NCBI RefSeq assembly: GCF_016907715.1
Contig: NZ_JAFBCM010000001.1
Span: 8,285,420-8,349,419 of the forward strand
Length of the DNA: 64,000 bases
Direction: 5' to 3'
From: Tenggerimyces flavus
Lineage (GTDB): Bacteria; Actinomycetota; Actinomycetes; Propionibacteriales; Actinopolymorphaceae
The notes under the pieces are model-generated. The model ran no database searches, was not told where the DNA came from, and was given only the letters and a program-made list of their open reading frames with translations. The translations under genes were made by a program, and so were the position numbers. Positions within the stretch are counted from its first letter, which is position 1, and each line of letters begins with the position of its first letter. Shown here piece by piece: positions 7,784 to 19,503 of the stretch.

Positions 7784-8779
7784 CTAGCCGGTGCGGGAGA
7801 CGACCAGGTCGCAGAGGGCGCTGAGGGCTGCGCTGGCGGGGAGGTTGGGCAGGGCGGTGAGGGTGGCTCGGGCGTCGTCGGCCCACTTCTGGACGAAGGC
7901 TCGGGACTCGGCCATGGCCGGGTGTTGGCGGAGCAACGACAGCACTTCGGCGTGCTTCGCGTCGTCGGTGAGGTCGCCGTCCAGGAGGGAGAAGAGGTGG
8001 GCGTCGGAGGGGGAGCCGGAGCGGCGGGCCAAGAGCACCGGCAACGTCGCGATGCCTTCGCGGAGGTCCGTGCCCGGTGTCTTGCCCGTCTCTGCCGAGG
8101 TCGAGGCGATGTCGATCACGTCGTCGGACAGTTGGAACGCGATGCCGATCTTCTCGCCGAAGTCGGTGACGACGGTTTCGATCTCAGGGGACGCGCCGGC
8201 GTGGAGGGCCCCCAGGCGAGCAGACGTGGCGATCAGCGAGCCCGTCTTGTCGGAGAGAACGTCGAGGTAATGCGCCAAAGGGTCTTGGCCCTCAGCGGGG
8301 CCGAGAGTCTCCCGGAGCTGCCCGTCCACCAGTCGCGACAACGTACGGGCCTGGATGCGGACGGTCGGCAACCCCAGCTCGGTCGTGATCTCCGACACCC
8401 GCGCGAAGAGGTAGTCCCCAGTCAGGATCGCGACCGTGTTGTTCCACCGCGTGTTAGCCGACGGCGCCCCACGCCGGAGAGGCGCCTCGTCCATCACGTC
8501 GTCGTGATACAGCGTCGCGATGTGCATCAGCTCCACCACGACCGCGGTCTCGATCACCTCGGGCGCGGACGGGTCGCCGAACTCGGCGGCCAGCACCGCG
8601 AGCAAGGGCCGGAAGCGCTTCCCACCCGCCACGATCAGGTGCGAAGCCGTCTCCGTGACAAAGCCCGTGTCCGACGCCACCGACGCGGTCAGCCGCTTCT
8701 CGACCTCCTCCAGGGAGGTACGAACGCGCGCGTCCAGGCCCGCGTCGACGGGAGGCAGCGGAAGACCGGCGATCGTCAT
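7784..8779 (-). CDS. polyprenyl diphosphate synthase
   Basis: A 331-residue trans-isoprenyl diphosphate synthase. It has GGKRFRP near residue 53, the first aspartate-rich motif LYHDDVMDEA (about 90-99), GDYLFAR, and the second motif FQLSDDVIDIA (about 215-225). These bind the magnesium-diphosphate groups of allylic substrate and isopentenyl diphosphate. The product would be the long-chain prenyl tail of menaquinone; chain length cannot be fixed by eye. It starts 23 bases downstream of nuoN on the same strand, so it probably belongs to the nuo transcription unit, linking quinone supply with complex I. Confidence 0.88.
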   Translation of the reverse strand: MTIAGLPLPPVDAGLDARVRTSLEEVEKRLTASVASDTGFVTETASHLIVAGGKRFRPLLAVLAAEFGDPSAPEVIETAVVVELMHIATLYHDDVMDEAPLRRGAPSANTRWNNTVAILTGDYLFARVSEITTELGLPTVRIQARTLSRLVDGQLRETLGPAEGQDPLAHYLDVLSDKTGSLIATSARLGALHAGASPEIETVVTDFGEKIGIAFQLSDDVIDIASTSAETGKTPGTDLREGIATLPVLLARRSGSPSDAHLFSLLDGDLTDDAKHAEVLSLLRQHPAMAESRAFVQKWADDARATLTALPNLPASAALSALCDLVVSRTG

Positions 8780-8801
8780 CGCACCTCCCTCAGAGCAACG
8801 G

Positions 8802-10346
8802 CTAGCCGACGAGCTGGGCGGCCCGTGACGCCAGCTCGAACAGCGGCTGCGGCAGCAGACCCAACACCACCGTAGCCGCGACGCCCACAGCGACCGCGAC
8901 CGAGGTGAACACCGACGGTACGGCGACGGTCGGGCCCTCGGGCGCCGGCTCGGAGAAGAACATCAGCACGATGATCCGCACGTAGAAGAACGCCGCCACC
9001 ACCGAAGCGATCACCGCGACGACCACCAACGGCCACGCGCCGCCCGCCCAGGCCGCGGAGAACACCGCCCACTTCCCCATGAAGCCCGAGGTCAGCGGGA
9101 TGCCCGCGAACGCCAGCAGGAACAGCGTCATCACCCCGGCCACCAACGGCGACCTCCGCCCCAGCCCGGCCCAGCGCGACAGGTGCGTCGCCTCGCCCGA
9201 GGCGTCCCGCACCAGCGTCACGACGGCGAACGCGCCGACGGTCGCGAAGCCGTAAGCCGCGAGGTAGAACAGCACGCTCGACGTCGAGGCCTCGATCGAG
9301 TCGCGCACCCCGACGAAGCCCACGAGCAGGAAGCCGGCGTGCGCGATCGAGGAGTACGCGAGCATCCGCTTGATGTCCGACTGCGTCAGCGCCAGCACCG
9401 CGCCGACCGCCATCGTCAGGATCGCGACGACCCAGATCATCGGCTGCCAGTCCCAGCGCGCGCCACCGAGGCCGACGTAGAACAGCCGCATCAGCGCACC
9501 GAAGGCGGCGATCTTCGTGCAGGCCGCCATGAACGCGGTGATCGAGGTCGGCGCACCCTGGTAGACGTCCGGCGTCCACACGTGGAACGGCGCAGCGCCG
9601 ATCTTGAACAACAGACCGACGGCCACCAGCGCGATGCCGGCGACGAGCAGCCCGTCCAGACCCACCGCGGACGTCACCGCCGCGGACAGCCCGGAGAACG
9701 AGACCGAGCCGGCGAAGCCGTACAGCAAAGCGGCGCCGTACAGGAAGAAGCCCGACGAGAACGCACCGAGCAGGAAGTACTTCAGCGCAGACTCCTGCGA
9801 CAGCAGCCGGCGACGCCGCGCGAGACCGCACAGCAGGTACAGCGGCAGCGACAGCACCTCGAGCGCGACGAACATCGTCAACAGGTCGTTGGCGGCCGGG
9901 AACATCAGCATGCCGCCGACCGCGAACAGGAACAGCGGGAAGACCTCGGTCTGCTCCAGGCGGCGCGCCAACGTCTCGCGCTCGGCCTCGGTGCCCGGCA
10001 GCGCCGCGGCCTGAGCCGCGAATGCCGTCACACCGCCGTCGACCGAACGTTCGGCGATCAGCAGCAGCGACAGGATCGCCAGCGCGAGGATCGTCCCCCA
10101 CAGGAACAGCGTGAAGCCGTCGACCGCGAGCGTTCCCTCGGCTACCAGGCTGCCCGCACCCGCGAGGCGAATCGTCAACACCAGCGCGACAATCAGCGCG
10201 CCGAGCGACAGCACAACCTGCACGACGTACCGGATCCGGCGCGGAAGGAACGCCTCGAGGATAATGCCGAGGATGGCCACGCCGAAGACCACGAGCATGG
10301 GCATGATCTGCCCGTACTCGATGGTCGGAGCGGTGAATTCAGGCAC
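8802..10346 (-). CDS. nuoN: NADH-quinone oxidoreductase subunit N
   Basis: A 514-residue, highly hydrophobic antiporter-like proton-pumping subunit of complex I in the cytoplasmic membrane. Recognisable segments are FKIGAAPFHVWTPDVYQGAP with the conserved lysine and tryptophan region (about 240), MLAYSSIAHAGFLL (about 325) and AGIPLTSGFMGKW (about 425). Length fits NuoN. It begins 6 bases after the nuoM stop and is the last nuo gene. A prenyl synthase gene follows. Confidence 0.95.
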   Translation of the reverse strand: MPEFTAPTIEYGQIMPMLVVFGVAILGIILEAFLPRRIRYVVQVVLSLGALIVALVLTIRLAGAGSLVAEGTLAVDGFTLFLWGTILALAILSLLLIAERSVDGGVTAFAAQAAALPGTEAERETLARRLEQTEVFPLFLFAVGGMLMFPAANDLLTMFVALEVLSLPLYLLCGLARRRRLLSQESALKYFLLGAFSSGFFLYGAALLYGFAGSVSFSGLSAAVTSAVGLDGLLVAGIALVAVGLLFKIGAAPFHVWTPDVYQGAPTSITAFMAACTKIAAFGALMRLFYVGLGGARWDWQPMIWVVAILTMAVGAVLALTQSDIKRMLAYSSIAHAGFLLVGFVGVRDSIEASTSSVLFYLAAYGFATVGAFAVVTLVRDASGEATHLSRWAGLGRRSPLVAGVMTLFLLAFAGIPLTSGFMGKWAVFSAAWAGGAWPLVVVAVIASVVAAFFYVRIIVLMFFSEPAPEGPTVAVPSVFTSVAVAVGVAATVVLGLLPQPLFELASRAAQLVG

Positions 10347-10352
10347 TTCGAA

Positions 10353-11921
10353 CTACCTCGCACCTTCTTCAGAGGCCGTGGGAACGCGCGGCGCCGGATC
10401 GGTCACGCCCACCTGCTTCATGGTCTCCTCGACCGCTGGGCTGATGAGGTCGGTGGCGGGCTTCGGGAACAGGCCGAGCCCGAGGATCAGCACGATGAGC
10501 GGGGCGATGGCGACCAGCTCACGCGGCTTGAGATCCGGCATCGACTTCACCGAGTCCTGCGTCGGTCCGGTCATCGTGCGTTGGTACAGGATCAGCATGT
10601 ACAGAGCGGCCAGGATGATCGCCACGGTCGCGATGATCGCCGGCGCCTGGTAGCGCGCGAACGTCCCCGACAGCGCCAGGAACTCACCGACGAACGTCGA
10701 CAACCCCGGCAGCGACAGCCCGGAGAGACAGGCGAACAGGAACGTGCCCGACAGCACCGGCGCGACCTTGTCGACACCGCCGAAGTCGCCGATCTGCGCC
10801 GAGCCCCGTCGTTTGATGAAGTAGCCCGACACCAGGAACAGCGCCGCGGTCGACAGCCCGTGGTTGAGCATGTAGAGCGTCGAGCCGGTCTGCGCGGCCG
10901 AGGTCATCGCGAAGATGCCCAGCACCATCACGCCGAAGTGGGAGATCGACGTGTACGCGATCAACCGCTTGATGTCGCGTTGCCCGATCGCGAGGATCGC
11001 GCCGTAGATGATGCTGACCACCGCCAGCACGATGACGAACGGCGTCGCCCACTGCGAGGCCTCCGGGAACAGCTGGAGGCAGAAGCGGATCATGCCGAAC
11101 GTGCCGATCTTGTCCAGGATCGACACCAGCAGCACCGCGGTGCCCGGCGTCGCCTCGCGCGCGGCGTCCGGCAGCCACGTGTGCACCGGGAACATCGGCG
11201 CCTTGATCGCGAACGCGATGAAGAACCCGGCGAACAACCACTTCTGCGTGCCCGGGTCGATGTTCAGGTCGCGCAGCGCGCTCAGCAGGAACGAGGGCTC
11301 GCCACCGGTCTGCGCGTTCGACACCGCGTACAGCCCGACGACCGCGGCCAGCATGAGCAGACCGCCGACGAGGCTGTAGATGAGGAACTTCACCGCGGCG
11401 TACGACCGTCCCTGGCCGCCGTAGCTGCCGATCAGGAAGTAGACCGGGATCAGCGTGGCCTCGAACAGCAGGTAGAACAAGAAGACGTCGGTCGCCGCGA
11501 ACACACCGATCGACAGCGTCTCCAGCACGAGGATCAGCGCGAAGAACGTCTTGACGCTCCGCTTGCCGTCCTCGGCGTCGTTCCACGAGGCCAGGATCAC
11601 GACCGGCGTCAGCAGCGCGGTCAGCACGACCAGCGTGAGGCCGATGCCGTCGACACCGAGCGCGTAGTTGACCCCGAACGCCGGGATCCACTGGTGCTCC
11701 TCGACGAACTGGAAAGTGTTATTTCCTTGGGCACCGGCGGGATCGAAGCCGACCACCAGCAGTGCCGCGAGCACGAGCGTCACGAGCGAGAACACCAGCG
11801 CGAGCACCTTCGTCGCGCGGGGGTTGCTGCTCGGGACCAGGGCGAGCAGGATCGCCCCGACCGCCGGCAGCAGAGCCGTGATGGTCAGCCACGGGATCGA
11901 GCCGTTGAGAGCGACGTTCAC
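10353..11921 (-). CDS. nuoM: NADH-quinone oxidoreductase subunit M
   Basis: A 522-residue membrane subunit of the complex I proton-pumping arm. It has the family core [18 protein letters not shown] (about 236-253), [17 protein letters not shown] (about 325) and a [11 protein letters not shown] segment, plus the conserved glutamate-containing [16 protein letters not shown] stretch. Its start overlaps the nuoL stop by 4 bases (ATGA), consistent with coupled translation. Confidence 0.95.
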   Translation of the reverse strand: MNVALNGSIPWLTITALLPAVGAILLALVPSSNPRATKVLALVFSLVTLVLAALLVVGFDPAGAQGNNTFQFVEEHQWIPAFGVNYALGVDGIGLTLVVLTALLTPVVILASWNDAEDGKRSVKTFFALILVLETLSIGVFAATDVFLFYLLFEATLIPVYFLIGSYGGQGRSYAAVKFLIYSLVGGLLMLAAVVGLYAVSNAQTGGEPSFLLSALRDLNIDPGTQKWLFAGFFIAFAIKAPMFPVHTWLPDAAREATPGTAVLLVSILDKIGTFGMIRFCLQLFPEASQWATPFVIVLAVVSIIYGAILAIGQRDIKRLIAYTSISHFGVMVLGIFAMTSAAQTGSTLYMLNHGLSTAALFLVSGYFIKRRGSAQIGDFGGVDKVAPVLSGTFLFACLSGLSLPGLSTFVGEFLALSGTFARYQAPAIIATVAIILAALYMLILYQRTMTGPTQDSVKSMPDLKPRELVAIAPLIVLILGLGLFPKPATDLISPAVEETMKQVGVTDPAPRVPTASEEGAR

Positions 11922-13855
11922 GAGAGCCTCACCAACACCATCGCTGCGACGACGAGGGCCGCGCCCCCGAAGATGCCTAACGCGTACGAGCGAACGAAGC
12001 CGGTCTGCAGTCGCCGCAGCCGGCCGGACGAGCCAGCGATGAACGCCGCGAGCCCGTTGACGAATCCGTCGACACCCTTGTTGTCGAACACCACCAGGCC
12101 CTTGGTGAGCTCCTGGCCGGGACGCATCAGCACGACCTCGTTGAACGCGTCACCGTACAGATCGCGGCGCGCCAGCGTCGTGATCGGCGAGACCCGCTGC
12201 GGCGTCTCGGCCGAGATCTGCTGACGCTGGTAGAAGAAGTACGCAATCGCGACGCCGATGATCACGACCAACAGCGTCAGGATCGTCATCACCAGGATCG
12301 ACAGCGGCGGCTCGGCGTGCTCCTCGCCGACGACCGGCTCGAGCCAGTGCACGATCCCGTTGCCCAGCAGCAGGAACCCGCCCGCCGCGGAAAGGATCGC
12401 CAGCAGGATCAGCGGAATCGTCATCACCGAAGGCGACTCGTGCGGCTCGACGTTCTCCGCCCAGCGCTTCTCGCTGGTGTAGGTCATGATCATCAACCGG
12501 GTCATGTAGAACGCGGTCACACCGGCGCCGAGCAGCGCGCAGAGCCCGTACCAGATGCTCTGCGAGAACGCGGCCTCGATGATCTTGTCCTTGCTCCAGA
12601 ACCCGGCGAACGGCGGGATGCCGATGATCGCGAGGTAGCCGATCGCGAACGTCGCGAACGTCACCGGCATCAACTTCCGCAGCCCGCCGTAGCGGCGCAT
12701 GTTGACCTCGTCATGCATGCCGTGCATCACCGAGCCGGCGCCGAGGAACATGTTGGCCTTGAAGAAGCCGTGCGTGAGCAGGTGGAAGATCGCGAACGCC
12801 GCACCGACCGGGCCGAGCCCCGCGGCGAGCATCATGTAGCCGATCTGGCTCATCGTCGAACCAGCGAGGGCTTTCTTGATGTCGTCCTTCGCGCAACCGA
12901 TGATCGCACCCATCAGCAGCGTGATCGTGCCGATGACCGCGACCGCCGTCCGCGCGACCGGGGCCGCGTCGAAGATCGCCGACGACCGGACCACCAGGTA
13001 GACGCCGGCGGTCACCATCGTCGCGGCGTGGATCAGCGCGGAGACTGGGGTCGGGCCTTCCATCGCGTCCAACAGCCAGGACTGCAAGGGGAACTGCGCC
13101 GACTTGCCGCAGGCGCCGAGCAGGAGCAGGAACCCGAGCGCGGTGGCGGTCGCCGTACCGGCCTCCGTGACGCCGCCGAACACCGCGGAGAACGCCGAGG
13201 AGCCGAACGTCGCCAGCATCAGCATCACGCCGACCGCGAGGCCGAAGTCACCGACCCGGTTCACGACGAACGCCTTCTTCGCCGCGGTCGCCGCCGAGTG
13301 CTTGTGCTGCCAGAACCCGATCAGCAGGTACGACGCCAGACCGACGCCCTCCCAGCCGATGAACAGGATCAGGTAGTTGTCGGCCAGCACCAGCAGCAGC
13401 ATCGCGGTGATGAACAGGTTGAGGTAGCCGAAGAACCTCGTCCGCCGCTCGTCGTGCTCCATGTAGCCGATGGAGTAGACGTGGATGATGCTGCCCACGC
13501 CGGTGATCAGCAGGACGAAGCAGATCGACAGCGGGTCGAGCAGCAGGTTGACCGAGATGTCGAACGACGGCAGCGACACCCAGTCGAACAGGTGCTGGCT
13601 GACCGCACGCTCCTCAGCGCCCCGGCCGAGCATCGAGAAGAACATGAACGCCGCGAGCACGAACGACGTGATCGGGGTGACGCAGCCCAGCAGATGGCCC
13701 CACGACCGTACCGCGCGGCCGCCCAGGAGCAGCACGATCGCGGACAGCGCGGGGAGGGCGATCACCAACCACAGCAGGGCGAACACGCCGTCGGCGGCGC
13801 CGGCGGCGTGCTGCTCTGTCGCCGCGAGGAGGACAGTGCCTGTCATCGGAGTCAC
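11918..13855 (-). CDS. nuoL: NADH-quinone oxidoreductase subunit L
   Basis: A 645-residue subunit, the longest antiporter-like one, with the C-terminal lateral-helix extension expected for NuoL. Landmarks are [17 protein letters not shown] (about 165), [20 protein letters not shown] (about 250), [19 protein letters not shown] (about 320) and [17 protein letters not shown]. It starts 14 bases after nuoK on the same strand. It pumps protons at the distal end of the membrane arm. Confidence 0.95.
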   Translation of the reverse strand: MTPMTGTVLLAATEQHAAGAADGVFALLWLVIALPALSAIVLLLGGRAVRSWGHLLGCVTPITSFVLAAFMFFSMLGRGAEERAVSQHLFDWVSLPSFDISVNLLLDPLSICFVLLITGVGSIIHVYSIGYMEHDERRTRFFGYLNLFITAMLLLVLADNYLILFIGWEGVGLASYLLIGFWQHKHSAATAAKKAFVVNRVGDFGLAVGVMLMLATFGSSAFSAVFGGVTEAGTATATALGFLLLLGACGKSAQFPLQSWLLDAMEGPTPVSALIHAATMVTAGVYLVVRSSAIFDAAPVARTAVAVIGTITLLMGAIIGCAKDDIKKALAGSTMSQIGYMMLAAGLGPVGAAFAIFHLLTHGFFKANMFLGAGSVMHGMHDEVNMRRYGGLRKLMPVTFATFAIGYLAIIGIPPFAGFWSKDKIIEAAFSQSIWYGLCALLGAGVTAFYMTRLMIMTYTSEKRWAENVEPHESPSVMTIPLILLAILSAAGGFLLLGNGIVHWLEPVVGEEHAEPPLSILVMTILTLLVVIIGVAIAYFFYQRQQISAETPQRVSPITTLARRDLYGDAFNEVVLMRPGQELTKGLVVFDNKGVDGFVNGLAAFIAGSSGRLRRLQTGFVRSYALGIFGGAALVVAAMVLVRLS

Positions 13856-13869
13856 GAGAGCCTCATCCG

Positions 13870-14169
13870 TCAGTACTTGAGCAAGCTCGCGTCGTCGACG
13901 GAGGCCGACCGACGAGTCCGGAAGATGGTCACGATGATCGCCAGGCCCACCACGACCTCAGCCGCGGCGACGACCATCACGAAGAAGGCCACGACCTGCC
14001 CTTCGAGATTGCCGACCTGGCGCGCGAACGAGACGAACGCGAGGTTCGCGGCGTTCAGCATCAGCTCGACACACATGAAGACCACGATGGCGTTCCGACG
14101 GATCAGAACGCCCAGGGCGCCGATCGTGAAGAGCAACGCCGACAAGACGATGTACGGCGTCGTGCTCAC
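13870..14169 (-). CDS. nuoK: NADH-quinone oxidoreductase subunit K
   Basis: A 99-residue, three-helix membrane subunit with [15 protein letters not shown] (residues about 32-46), which carries the conserved membrane glutamate (ELMLN motif), and [15 protein letters not shown], which carries the second. Length is exactly typical for NuoK. Its ATG overlaps the nuoJ stop by 4 bases. Confidence 0.95.
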   Translation of the reverse strand: MSTTPYIVLSALLFTIGALGVLIRRNAIVVFMCVELMLNAANLAFVSFARQVGNLEGQVVAFFVMVVAAAEVVVGLAIIVTIFRTRRSASVDDASLLKY

Positions 14170-14939
14170 GCCGACTCACCTCCTTCGTCACCCGCGATGT
14201 TTCGCTCGACCACGTTGATGTCCTTGCTGTACTGCTCTGGCGCACGGATGTTGCCGCGGGCGACCAGCACCCGCGAGACCGAACCTGGTGCGGGACTGCC
14301 GTCGGGCAGCAGCGCCGGGGTGTCGACCGCGTTGTGGCGGGCGAACACACCGGGCGGGGTCGCCTGGCCGGGGTGCTTCCCGTCCTCGGCGTACTCCTTC
14401 ATCCGCTGCTCGATGTAGTCCTTCTGCGTGACCTTCTTGCCGAGCCGCTCGCGGTGGGCGAGGACCATCGCACCGACCGCCGCGGTGATCAGCAGCGCGC
14501 TGGTGACCTCGAACGCGAAGACGTACTTGGAGAACAGCAGCTGCGCGAGCGCCGGCACGTTGCCGTTCGGCTGCGCCGCGTCGAGCCCGGTCGGGACCAG
14601 CAGCGTGATCTGGCTGATGCCGACCAGCAGCAGGATGCCGAACAGCACGGCACCGGTGATCGCGAGCCAGCGCTGCCCGCGGATCGTCTCCACCAGCGAG
14701 TCGGACGAGTCGACGCCGACCAGCATGAGGACGAACAGGAACAGCATCAGCACGGCGCCGGTGTAGACGACGATCTGGACCGCGAACAGGAACGGTGCGT
14801 CCTGGCTCGCGTACAGGATCGCGAGGCACATCATCACGCCCGCGAGCATCAGCGCGCAGTGCACGGCCTTCTTGCCGAGCACCAGGCCGAACGCGGCGAG
14901 CACGGACAGCGGGCCGAAGACCCAGAACGTGAACGCCAT
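14166..14939 (-). CDS. nuoJ: NADH-quinone oxidoreductase subunit J
   Basis: A 257-residue membrane subunit. The N-terminal five-helix part is standard ([21 protein letters not shown] at about 55-75 is the NuoJ signature). About 80 residues of hydrophilic, mostly charged tail follow, as commonly seen in actinobacterial NuoJ. It begins 121 bases after nuoI, one of only two sizeable gaps in the nuo operon. That gap contains a long hairpin. Confidence 0.93.
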   Translation of the reverse strand: MAFTFWVFGPLSVLAAFGLVLGKKAVHCALMLAGVMMCLAILYASQDAPFLFAVQIVVYTGAVLMLFLFVLMLVGVDSSDSLVETIRGQRWLAITGAVLFGILLLVGISQITLLVPTGLDAAQPNGNVPALAQLLFSKYVFAFEVTSALLITAAVGAMVLAHRERLGKKVTQKDYIEQRMKEYAEDGKHPGQATPPGVFARHNAVDTPALLPDGSPAPGSVSRVLVARGNIRAPEQYSKDINVVERNIAGDEGGESA

Positions 14940-14978
14940 CAGACCCGCCCTCCTCTCGACGAACTGGTGGCGGACGTC

Positions 14979-15034
14979 AACTGTGGGGTTCTGGTGCGCG
15001 ACACGCTGGCGTGTCGTGCCAGAACCCCACAGTT
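14979..15034. repeat. long hairpin in the nuoI-nuoJ gap
   Basis: AACTGTGGGGTTCTGG (14979-14994) and its perfect reverse complement (15019-15034) give a 16-bp stem. The interior (14997-15005 against 15010-15018) pairs for a further 8 of 9 bases around a 4-base loop, with a 2-base bulge. It has no T-run, so it does not look like a strong terminator. It may be an mRNA processing or stabilising element, or a palindromic repeat. Confidence 0.7.
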
Positions 15035-15060
15035 TGGGGCTCGGAAGGTGGTGAGCGGAG

Positions 15061-15633
15061 TCATGAGGCCGCCTCGCTGGTGGCTGCCGGGTTGGCGGAC
15101 TGCTCCGGCCGACCGACCGGGATGCCCGCGCCGAGGTAGTAGGCCTTCTCGTTGTCGCCGAGCCGCATCGGGTGCGGGGGCTCCTCCATGCCGGGGAGCA
15201 ACGGCGCCAGCAGGTCCTTCTTCTCGTAGATCAACCGGCCGCGGTCGTCGTCGGCGAGCTCGTACTCGTTCGTCATCGTGAGCGCCCGCGTCGGGCACGC
15301 CTCGATGCAGAGCCCGCAGAGGATGCAGCGCAGGTAGTTGATCTGGTAGACGCTCCCGTAGCGCTCGCCCGGAGAGAAGCGGTCGCCTTCGGCGTTGTCG
15401 GCGCCCTCGACGTAGATCGCGTCCGCCGGACATGCCCAGGCACAGAGCTCACAACCGATGCACTTCTCCAGCCCGTCTGGGTGCCGGTTGAGCTGGTGCC
15501 GGCCGTGGAAGCGTGGCGCGGTCGGCTTCTTCTCGAACGGGTACTGCTCGGTGAACGTCTTCCGGAACATCGTCTTGAACGTGACCCCGAAACCCGCGAT
15601 GGGGTCCCAGAGTTGTTCTTTGAGGCTAGCCAC
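15061..15633 (-). CDS. nuoI: NADH-quinone oxidoreductase subunit I
   Basis: A 190-residue ferredoxin-like subunit of the peripheral arm, carrying clusters N6a and N6b. The two 4Fe-4S motifs are [12 protein letters not shown] (about 58-69) and [12 protein letters not shown] (about 103-114). GTG at 15633 follows a perfect AGGAGG six bases upstream and overlaps the nuoH stop by 8 bases; longer in-frame starts would run deep into nuoH and are rejected. It relays electrons toward NuoB and the quinone site. Confidence 0.95.
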   Translation of the reverse strand: MASLKEQLWDPIAGFGVTFKTMFRKTFTEQYPFEKKPTAPRFHGRHQLNRHPDGLEKCIGCELCAWACPADAIYVEGADNAEGDRFSPGERYGSVYQINYLRCILCGLCIEACPTRALTMTNEYELADDDRGRLIYEKKDLLAPLLPGMEEPPHPMRLGDNEKAYYLGAGIPVGRPEQSANPAATSEAAS

Positions 15634-17017
15634 GGGAGTCCTCCTGACTCGGGTCAGCACTCGGGGTCTCACTCGGCTCTTCCACGGCTTCCGCTTCCGC
15701 CGGCACCGTGACCGGCTGGAGCCGCGGCAACGTCTGCCCGGGCATCGGCGGGACAGGGTAGCCGCCCGAGAACGGGTCGAACTCGGTCGGCTCCACCTCG
15801 GACTCCTTGTCGCGGCCGGTCACGAACTCCCAGACGATCGAGCCGATCAGCACGACGACGAGGATCGCGGCGACACCCACGAAGAACTGGAACCGCAGGT
15901 CCGCGTTGAGCATCGCCCGCGCGGTCGCGACGAAGACCGTCCAGATCAGCGCACCCGGGATCAGGAACTTCCAGCCGAGCTTCATGAACTGGTCGTAGCG
16001 CATCCGCGGCAGTGTCGCGCGGACCCAGATGAAGAAGAACATGCAGAGCAGGACCTTGCCGAGGAACCAGATCACCGGGATCCAGCCCTCGTTCGCCCCG
16101 TCCCACATGGAGATCGGCCACGGCGCGCGCCAGCCGCCGAGGAACAGCGTGGTCGCGAGCGCGGAGACCGTGACCATGTTGGTGTACTCGGCGAGGAAGT
16201 ACAGCAGGTACTTCATCGAGGAGTACTCGGTCATGTAGCCGGCGACGAGCTCGCCTTCGGCCTCGGGCAGGTCGAACGGCGCCCGGTTGGTCTCACCGAT
16301 CATCGAGACGACGTAGATGAGGAACGAGGGCAACAGCACGATCGCGTACCAGCTCGGCAGCTCGATCGTGACGCCGAAGATGTTCGCCGTACCGCCGCTC
16401 GCCTGCGCCGCCACGATGCCGGACGTCGACATCGCGCCGGAGTAGAGGAACACCGAGACAAGCGCGAGGCCCATCGCGACCTCGTACGAGATCATCTGTG
16501 CCGACGAGCGAAGCCCACCGAGCAGCGGGTACGTCGAGCCGGAAGCCCAACCACCCAAGACGATTCCGTAGATGCCGAGCGAGCCGATCGCTAGCACAAA
16601 CAGCACGCCGACCGGAAGGTCGGTGAGCTGCAGCGGCGTACGGTGCCCGAAGATGCTGACCTCGGGGCCGAGCGGGATCACCGAGAACGCGACGAACGCC
16701 ATCGTCGCGGAGATCATCGGCGCGATGAAGAACACGGCCTTGTCGACGCCCTTGGGGAGGATCTCCTCCTTCAGGGACAGCTTGATCCCGTCCGCGAGGC
16801 TCTGCAGCAGACCGAACGGGCCGTGCACGTTCGGGCCGATGCGGTGCTGCATCTTGCCGAGCACGCGGCGCTCGAACCAGATGTTGAAGATCGCGAACAG
16901 CATCAGCAGGACGAAGACACCGAGCGCCTTGATGACGACGATCCACCACGGGTCCCGCCCGAACGCGGCGAGCTCCTCGGCGGCGTACGGGATCGTCGTC
17001 GCGGCGGTGGCGATCAT
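15626..17017 (-). CDS. nuoH: NADH-quinone oxidoreductase subunit H
   Basis: A 463-residue membrane subunit that forms the quinone channel with NuoB and NuoD. It has [20 protein letters not shown] (about 50-69), [20 protein letters not shown] (about 235-254) and the loop [12 protein letters not shown] 17017 overlaps the nuoG stop (ATGA) and gives [16 protein letters not shown]. The C-terminal 50 residues are a Pro/Glu-rich hydrophilic tail longer than in enterobacterial NuoH but common in Actinobacteria. Confidence 0.95.
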   Translation of the reverse strand: MIATAATTIPYAAEELAAFGRDPWWIVVIKALGVFVLLMLFAIFNIWFERRVLGKMQHRIGPNVHGPFGLLQSLADGIKLSLKEEILPKGVDKAVFFIAPMISATMAFVAFSVIPLGPEVSIFGHRTPLQLTDLPVGVLFVLAIGSLGIYGIVLGGWASGSTYPLLGGLRSSAQMISYEVAMGLALVSVFLYSGAMSTSGIVAAQASGGTANIFGVTIELPSWYAIVLLPSFLIYVVSMIGETNRAPFDLPEAEGELVAGYMTEYSSMKYLLYFLAEYTNMVTVSALATTLFLGGWRAPWPISMWDGANEGWIPVIWFLGKVLLCMFFFIWVRATLPRMRYDQFMKLGWKFLIPGALIWTVFVATARAMLNADLRFQFFVGVAAILVVVLIGSIVWEFVTGRDKESEVEPTEFDPFSGGYPVPPMPGQTLPRLQPVTVPAEAEAVEEPSETPSADPSQEDSRG

Positions 17018-19503
17018 GCCGCGCCTCCTTCTTCGGCGGGTGCCGAGGCCTTCCCGACCCTGACCACGGTGCCCGCACCGGCACCGATGTCCCTGCGTAC
17101 CGCGGAACCCGGCGAGTTGGTGGGAAGCCACACCACCCGCTCGGGCAGGTCCGCGATCTCCAGCGGCAGCACGATCTCACCACCGTTGGCGGTCACCGAC
17201 ACCCGGTCGCCCTCGACCAGGCCGAACTCCTCGGCGGTCGCGGCGGACAGCCGGGCCTTCGGCGCGCGCGCGGTGCCGGCGAGGTTCGCGTCGCCGTCCT
17301 GCGCGCGACCGTTGTCGAGCAGCTGCTGCCAGGTCGCGAGAACGGCCTCGCCCGGACCGGGCTGCGCCGGCTCGGCCGCCGCGACGCTCGGTGCCGCCGC
17401 GCGCTCGCCGTCCCAGGCGCCGAGCTCGGTGAGCTCGCGCCACGCTCCGGCGACCGTGGTGAAGCCGAGCGACGCGCCGAGCTCGTCGGCCAGCCCCGCG
17501 AGGATGTAGAGGTCGGAGTGCGTACCCACGCTCGGGATCGCCTTGTCGAACGGGCGGACCCGGCCCTCCCAGTTGAAGAACGTGCCGGCCTTCTCGGCCA
17601 TCGCGGCGACCGGGAACACGACGTCCGCGCGCTCGGTGACCTGGCTCGGCCGCAGCTCCAGGCTCACCAGGAACGGCACCTTGTCGAACGCTTCCAGCGC
17701 CACCCGCGGGCCGGGCAGGTCGACCGGGTCGACACCGCCGACGACCAGCGCGCCGAGCCGGCCGGAGCCGGCCGCGGCAAGGATGCCGGAGGTGTCGCGG
17801 CCACGGACGGTCGGCAGCGTGCCCGTTCCCCACGCGGTGCCGATGTCGACCCGCGCCGCGGCGTCCTCGACCTGACGGCCGCCGGGCAGCAGCGTCGGCA
17901 GCGCACCGGCGTCGACCGCGCCGCGCTCGCCCGCCCGCTTGGGCACCCAGGCCAGCCGCGCGCCCGTCGTCTCGGCGAGCTTGACGGCCGTGGACAGCGC
18001 GCCTGGCACGCTGGCCATCCGACCGCCGACCAGGACGATCGCGTTGCCGCCGCGCAGCGCCTCCGAGGCAGCGATCCCGAACTCGTCGAGCCCGGAGTCC
18101 TCGTCGCCGCGGTTGAGCGCCTCGAGGTACTCGGCCTCGGTGCCGGGAGCCGCACGGAGCAGCGTGCCGCGCATCTTGGTGAGACCACGCGTCGTGTACG
18201 GGGCGACCGACCAGATCTTCGTGGTGTTCTTCAGCGCCGCCTTGCGGAGCCGAAGGAAGACGATCGCGGCCTCTTCCTCGGGGTCGAGGCCGACGAGCAG
18301 CACGGTCCTCGCGTGTTCCAGGTCGCGGTACGTGACGCCGAGTCCGGTGCCCGCCACCGTCGAGGCGAGGAAGTCGATCTCCTCGTCGGAGTGCGAGCGG
18401 GCGCGGAAGTCGACGTCGTTCGTGCCGAGCGCGACGCGGGCGAACTTGCCGTACGCGTAGGCGTCCTCGACCGTCACCCGACCGCCCGGCAGCACGCCGA
18501 CTCCACCGTCGGCCTTGGCCTTCGCGAGTCCCTCGGCGGCGACGCGGAACGCCTCCGACCACGACGCGGGCCGCAGCTCACCGGTGTCCTCGTCGCGCAC
18601 CAGCGGGTGCTCGAGGCGGTCGGGCTGCTGGGCGTACCGGAACGCGAAGCGGTCCTTGTCGCTGATCCACTCCTCGTTGACCTCGGGGTCGTCGCCGGCG
18701 AGTCGGCGCATCACCTTGCCGCGCCGGTGGTCGACGCGGATCGCCGCGCCGCACGCGTCGTGCTCGGCGATGCCGGGCGAGGAGACCAGGTCGAACGGCC
18801 GCGACCGGAACCGGTACGCCGCGCTGGTGAGCGCGCCCACCGGGCAGATCTGGACCGTGTTGCCGGAGAAGTAGCTGGAGAACGGCTCGTTCTCGTAGAT
18901 GCCGACCTGCTGCAGCGAGCCGCGCTCGAGCAGCTCGATGAACGGGTCACCCGCGACCTGGTTGGAGAACCGGGTGCAACGCGCGCAGAGCACGCAGCGC
19001 TCGCGGTCCAGCAGCACCTGGCTGGAGATCGGGATCGGCTTCTCGAAGAGGCGCTTGGTCTCGTGGAACCGCGTCTCCGGGCGACCGTTGCTCATCGCCT
19101 GGTTCTGCAGTGGGCACTCGCCGCCCTTGTCGCAGACCGGGCAGTCCAGCGGGTGGTTGGCGAGCAGGAACTCCATCACGCCCTGCTGCGCCTTGTCCGC
19201 CACGTGCGACGAGAGCTGTGTCTTGACGACCATGCCGGGCGCGACCTCGATCGTGCACGAGGCTTGCGGCTTCGGCATCCCTCGGCCGTTGCCGGCGTCG
19301 GTGATCTCGACGAGGCACTGCCGGCACGCACCGACCGGATCCAGCAACGGGTGGTCGCAGAACCGCGGGACCTGGATCCCGATCAGCTCGGCGGCACGGA
19401 TGATCAGGGTCCCCTTCGGCACGCTGACCTCGATGTCGTCGATCGTCAGCGTGACGAGGTTCTCGACCTCCGTGGCAGCGCCGTCCGACGCCTGCACAGT
19501 CAT
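17014..19503 (-). CDS. nuoG: NADH-quinone oxidoreductase subunit G
   Basis: An 829-residue peripheral-arm subunit. Order: 2Fe-2S ferredoxin domain ([20 protein letters not shown], about 48-67), the His-Cys N5 segment ([20 protein letters not shown]), two 4Fe-4S ligand sets ([11 protein letters not shown] and later QICPVGALT), then a molybdopterin-oxidoreductase-like domain. ATG 19503 overlaps the stop of the second nuoF by 4 bases and is the family start MTVQASDG. It carries electrons from NuoF toward NuoI. Confidence 0.95.
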   Translation of the reverse strand: MTVQASDGAATEVENLVTLTIDDIEVSVPKGTLIIRAAELIGIQVPRFCDHPLLDPVGACRQCLVEITDAGNGRGMPKPQASCTIEVAPGMVVKTQLSSHVADKAQQGVMEFLLANHPLDCPVCDKGGECPLQNQAMSNGRPETRFHETKRLFEKPIPISSQVLLDRERCVLCARCTRFSNQVAGDPFIELLERGSLQQVGIYENEPFSSYFSGNTVQICPVGALTSAAYRFRSRPFDLVSSPGIAEHDACGAAIRVDHRRGKVMRRLAGDDPEVNEEWISDKDRFAFRYAQQPDRLEHPLVRDEDTGELRPASWSEAFRVAAEGLAKAKADGGVGVLPGGRVTVEDAYAYGKFARVALGTNDVDFRARSHSDEEIDFLASTVAGTGLGVTYRDLEHARTVLLVGLDPEEEAAIVFLRLRKAALKNTTKIWSVAPYTTRGLTKMRGTLLRAAPGTEAEYLEALNRGDEDSGLDEFGIAASEALRGGNAIVLVGGRMASVPGALSTAVKLAETTGARLAWVPKRAGERGAVDAGALPTLLPGGRQVEDAAARVDIGTAWGTGTLPTVRGRDTSGILAAAGSGRLGALVVGGVDPVDLPGPRVALEAFDKVPFLVSLELRPSQVTERADVVFPVAAMAEKAGTFFNWEGRVRPFDKAIPSVGTHSDLYILAGLADELGASLGFTTVAGAWRELTELGAWDGERAAAPSVAAAEPAQPGPGEAVLATWQQLLDNGRAQDGDANLAGTARAPKARLSAATAEEFGLVEGDRVSVTANGGEIVLPLEIADLPERVVWLPTNSPGSAVRRDIGAGAGTVVRVGKASAPAEEGGAA

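Noticed and set aside
9183-12224. 1013-codon open frame on the plus strand across nuoN and nuoM
   Set aside because: Antisense to strongly conserved membrane genes; its Arg/His/Glu/Gln-rich composition is the usual mirror of GC-rich hydrophobic coding sequence.
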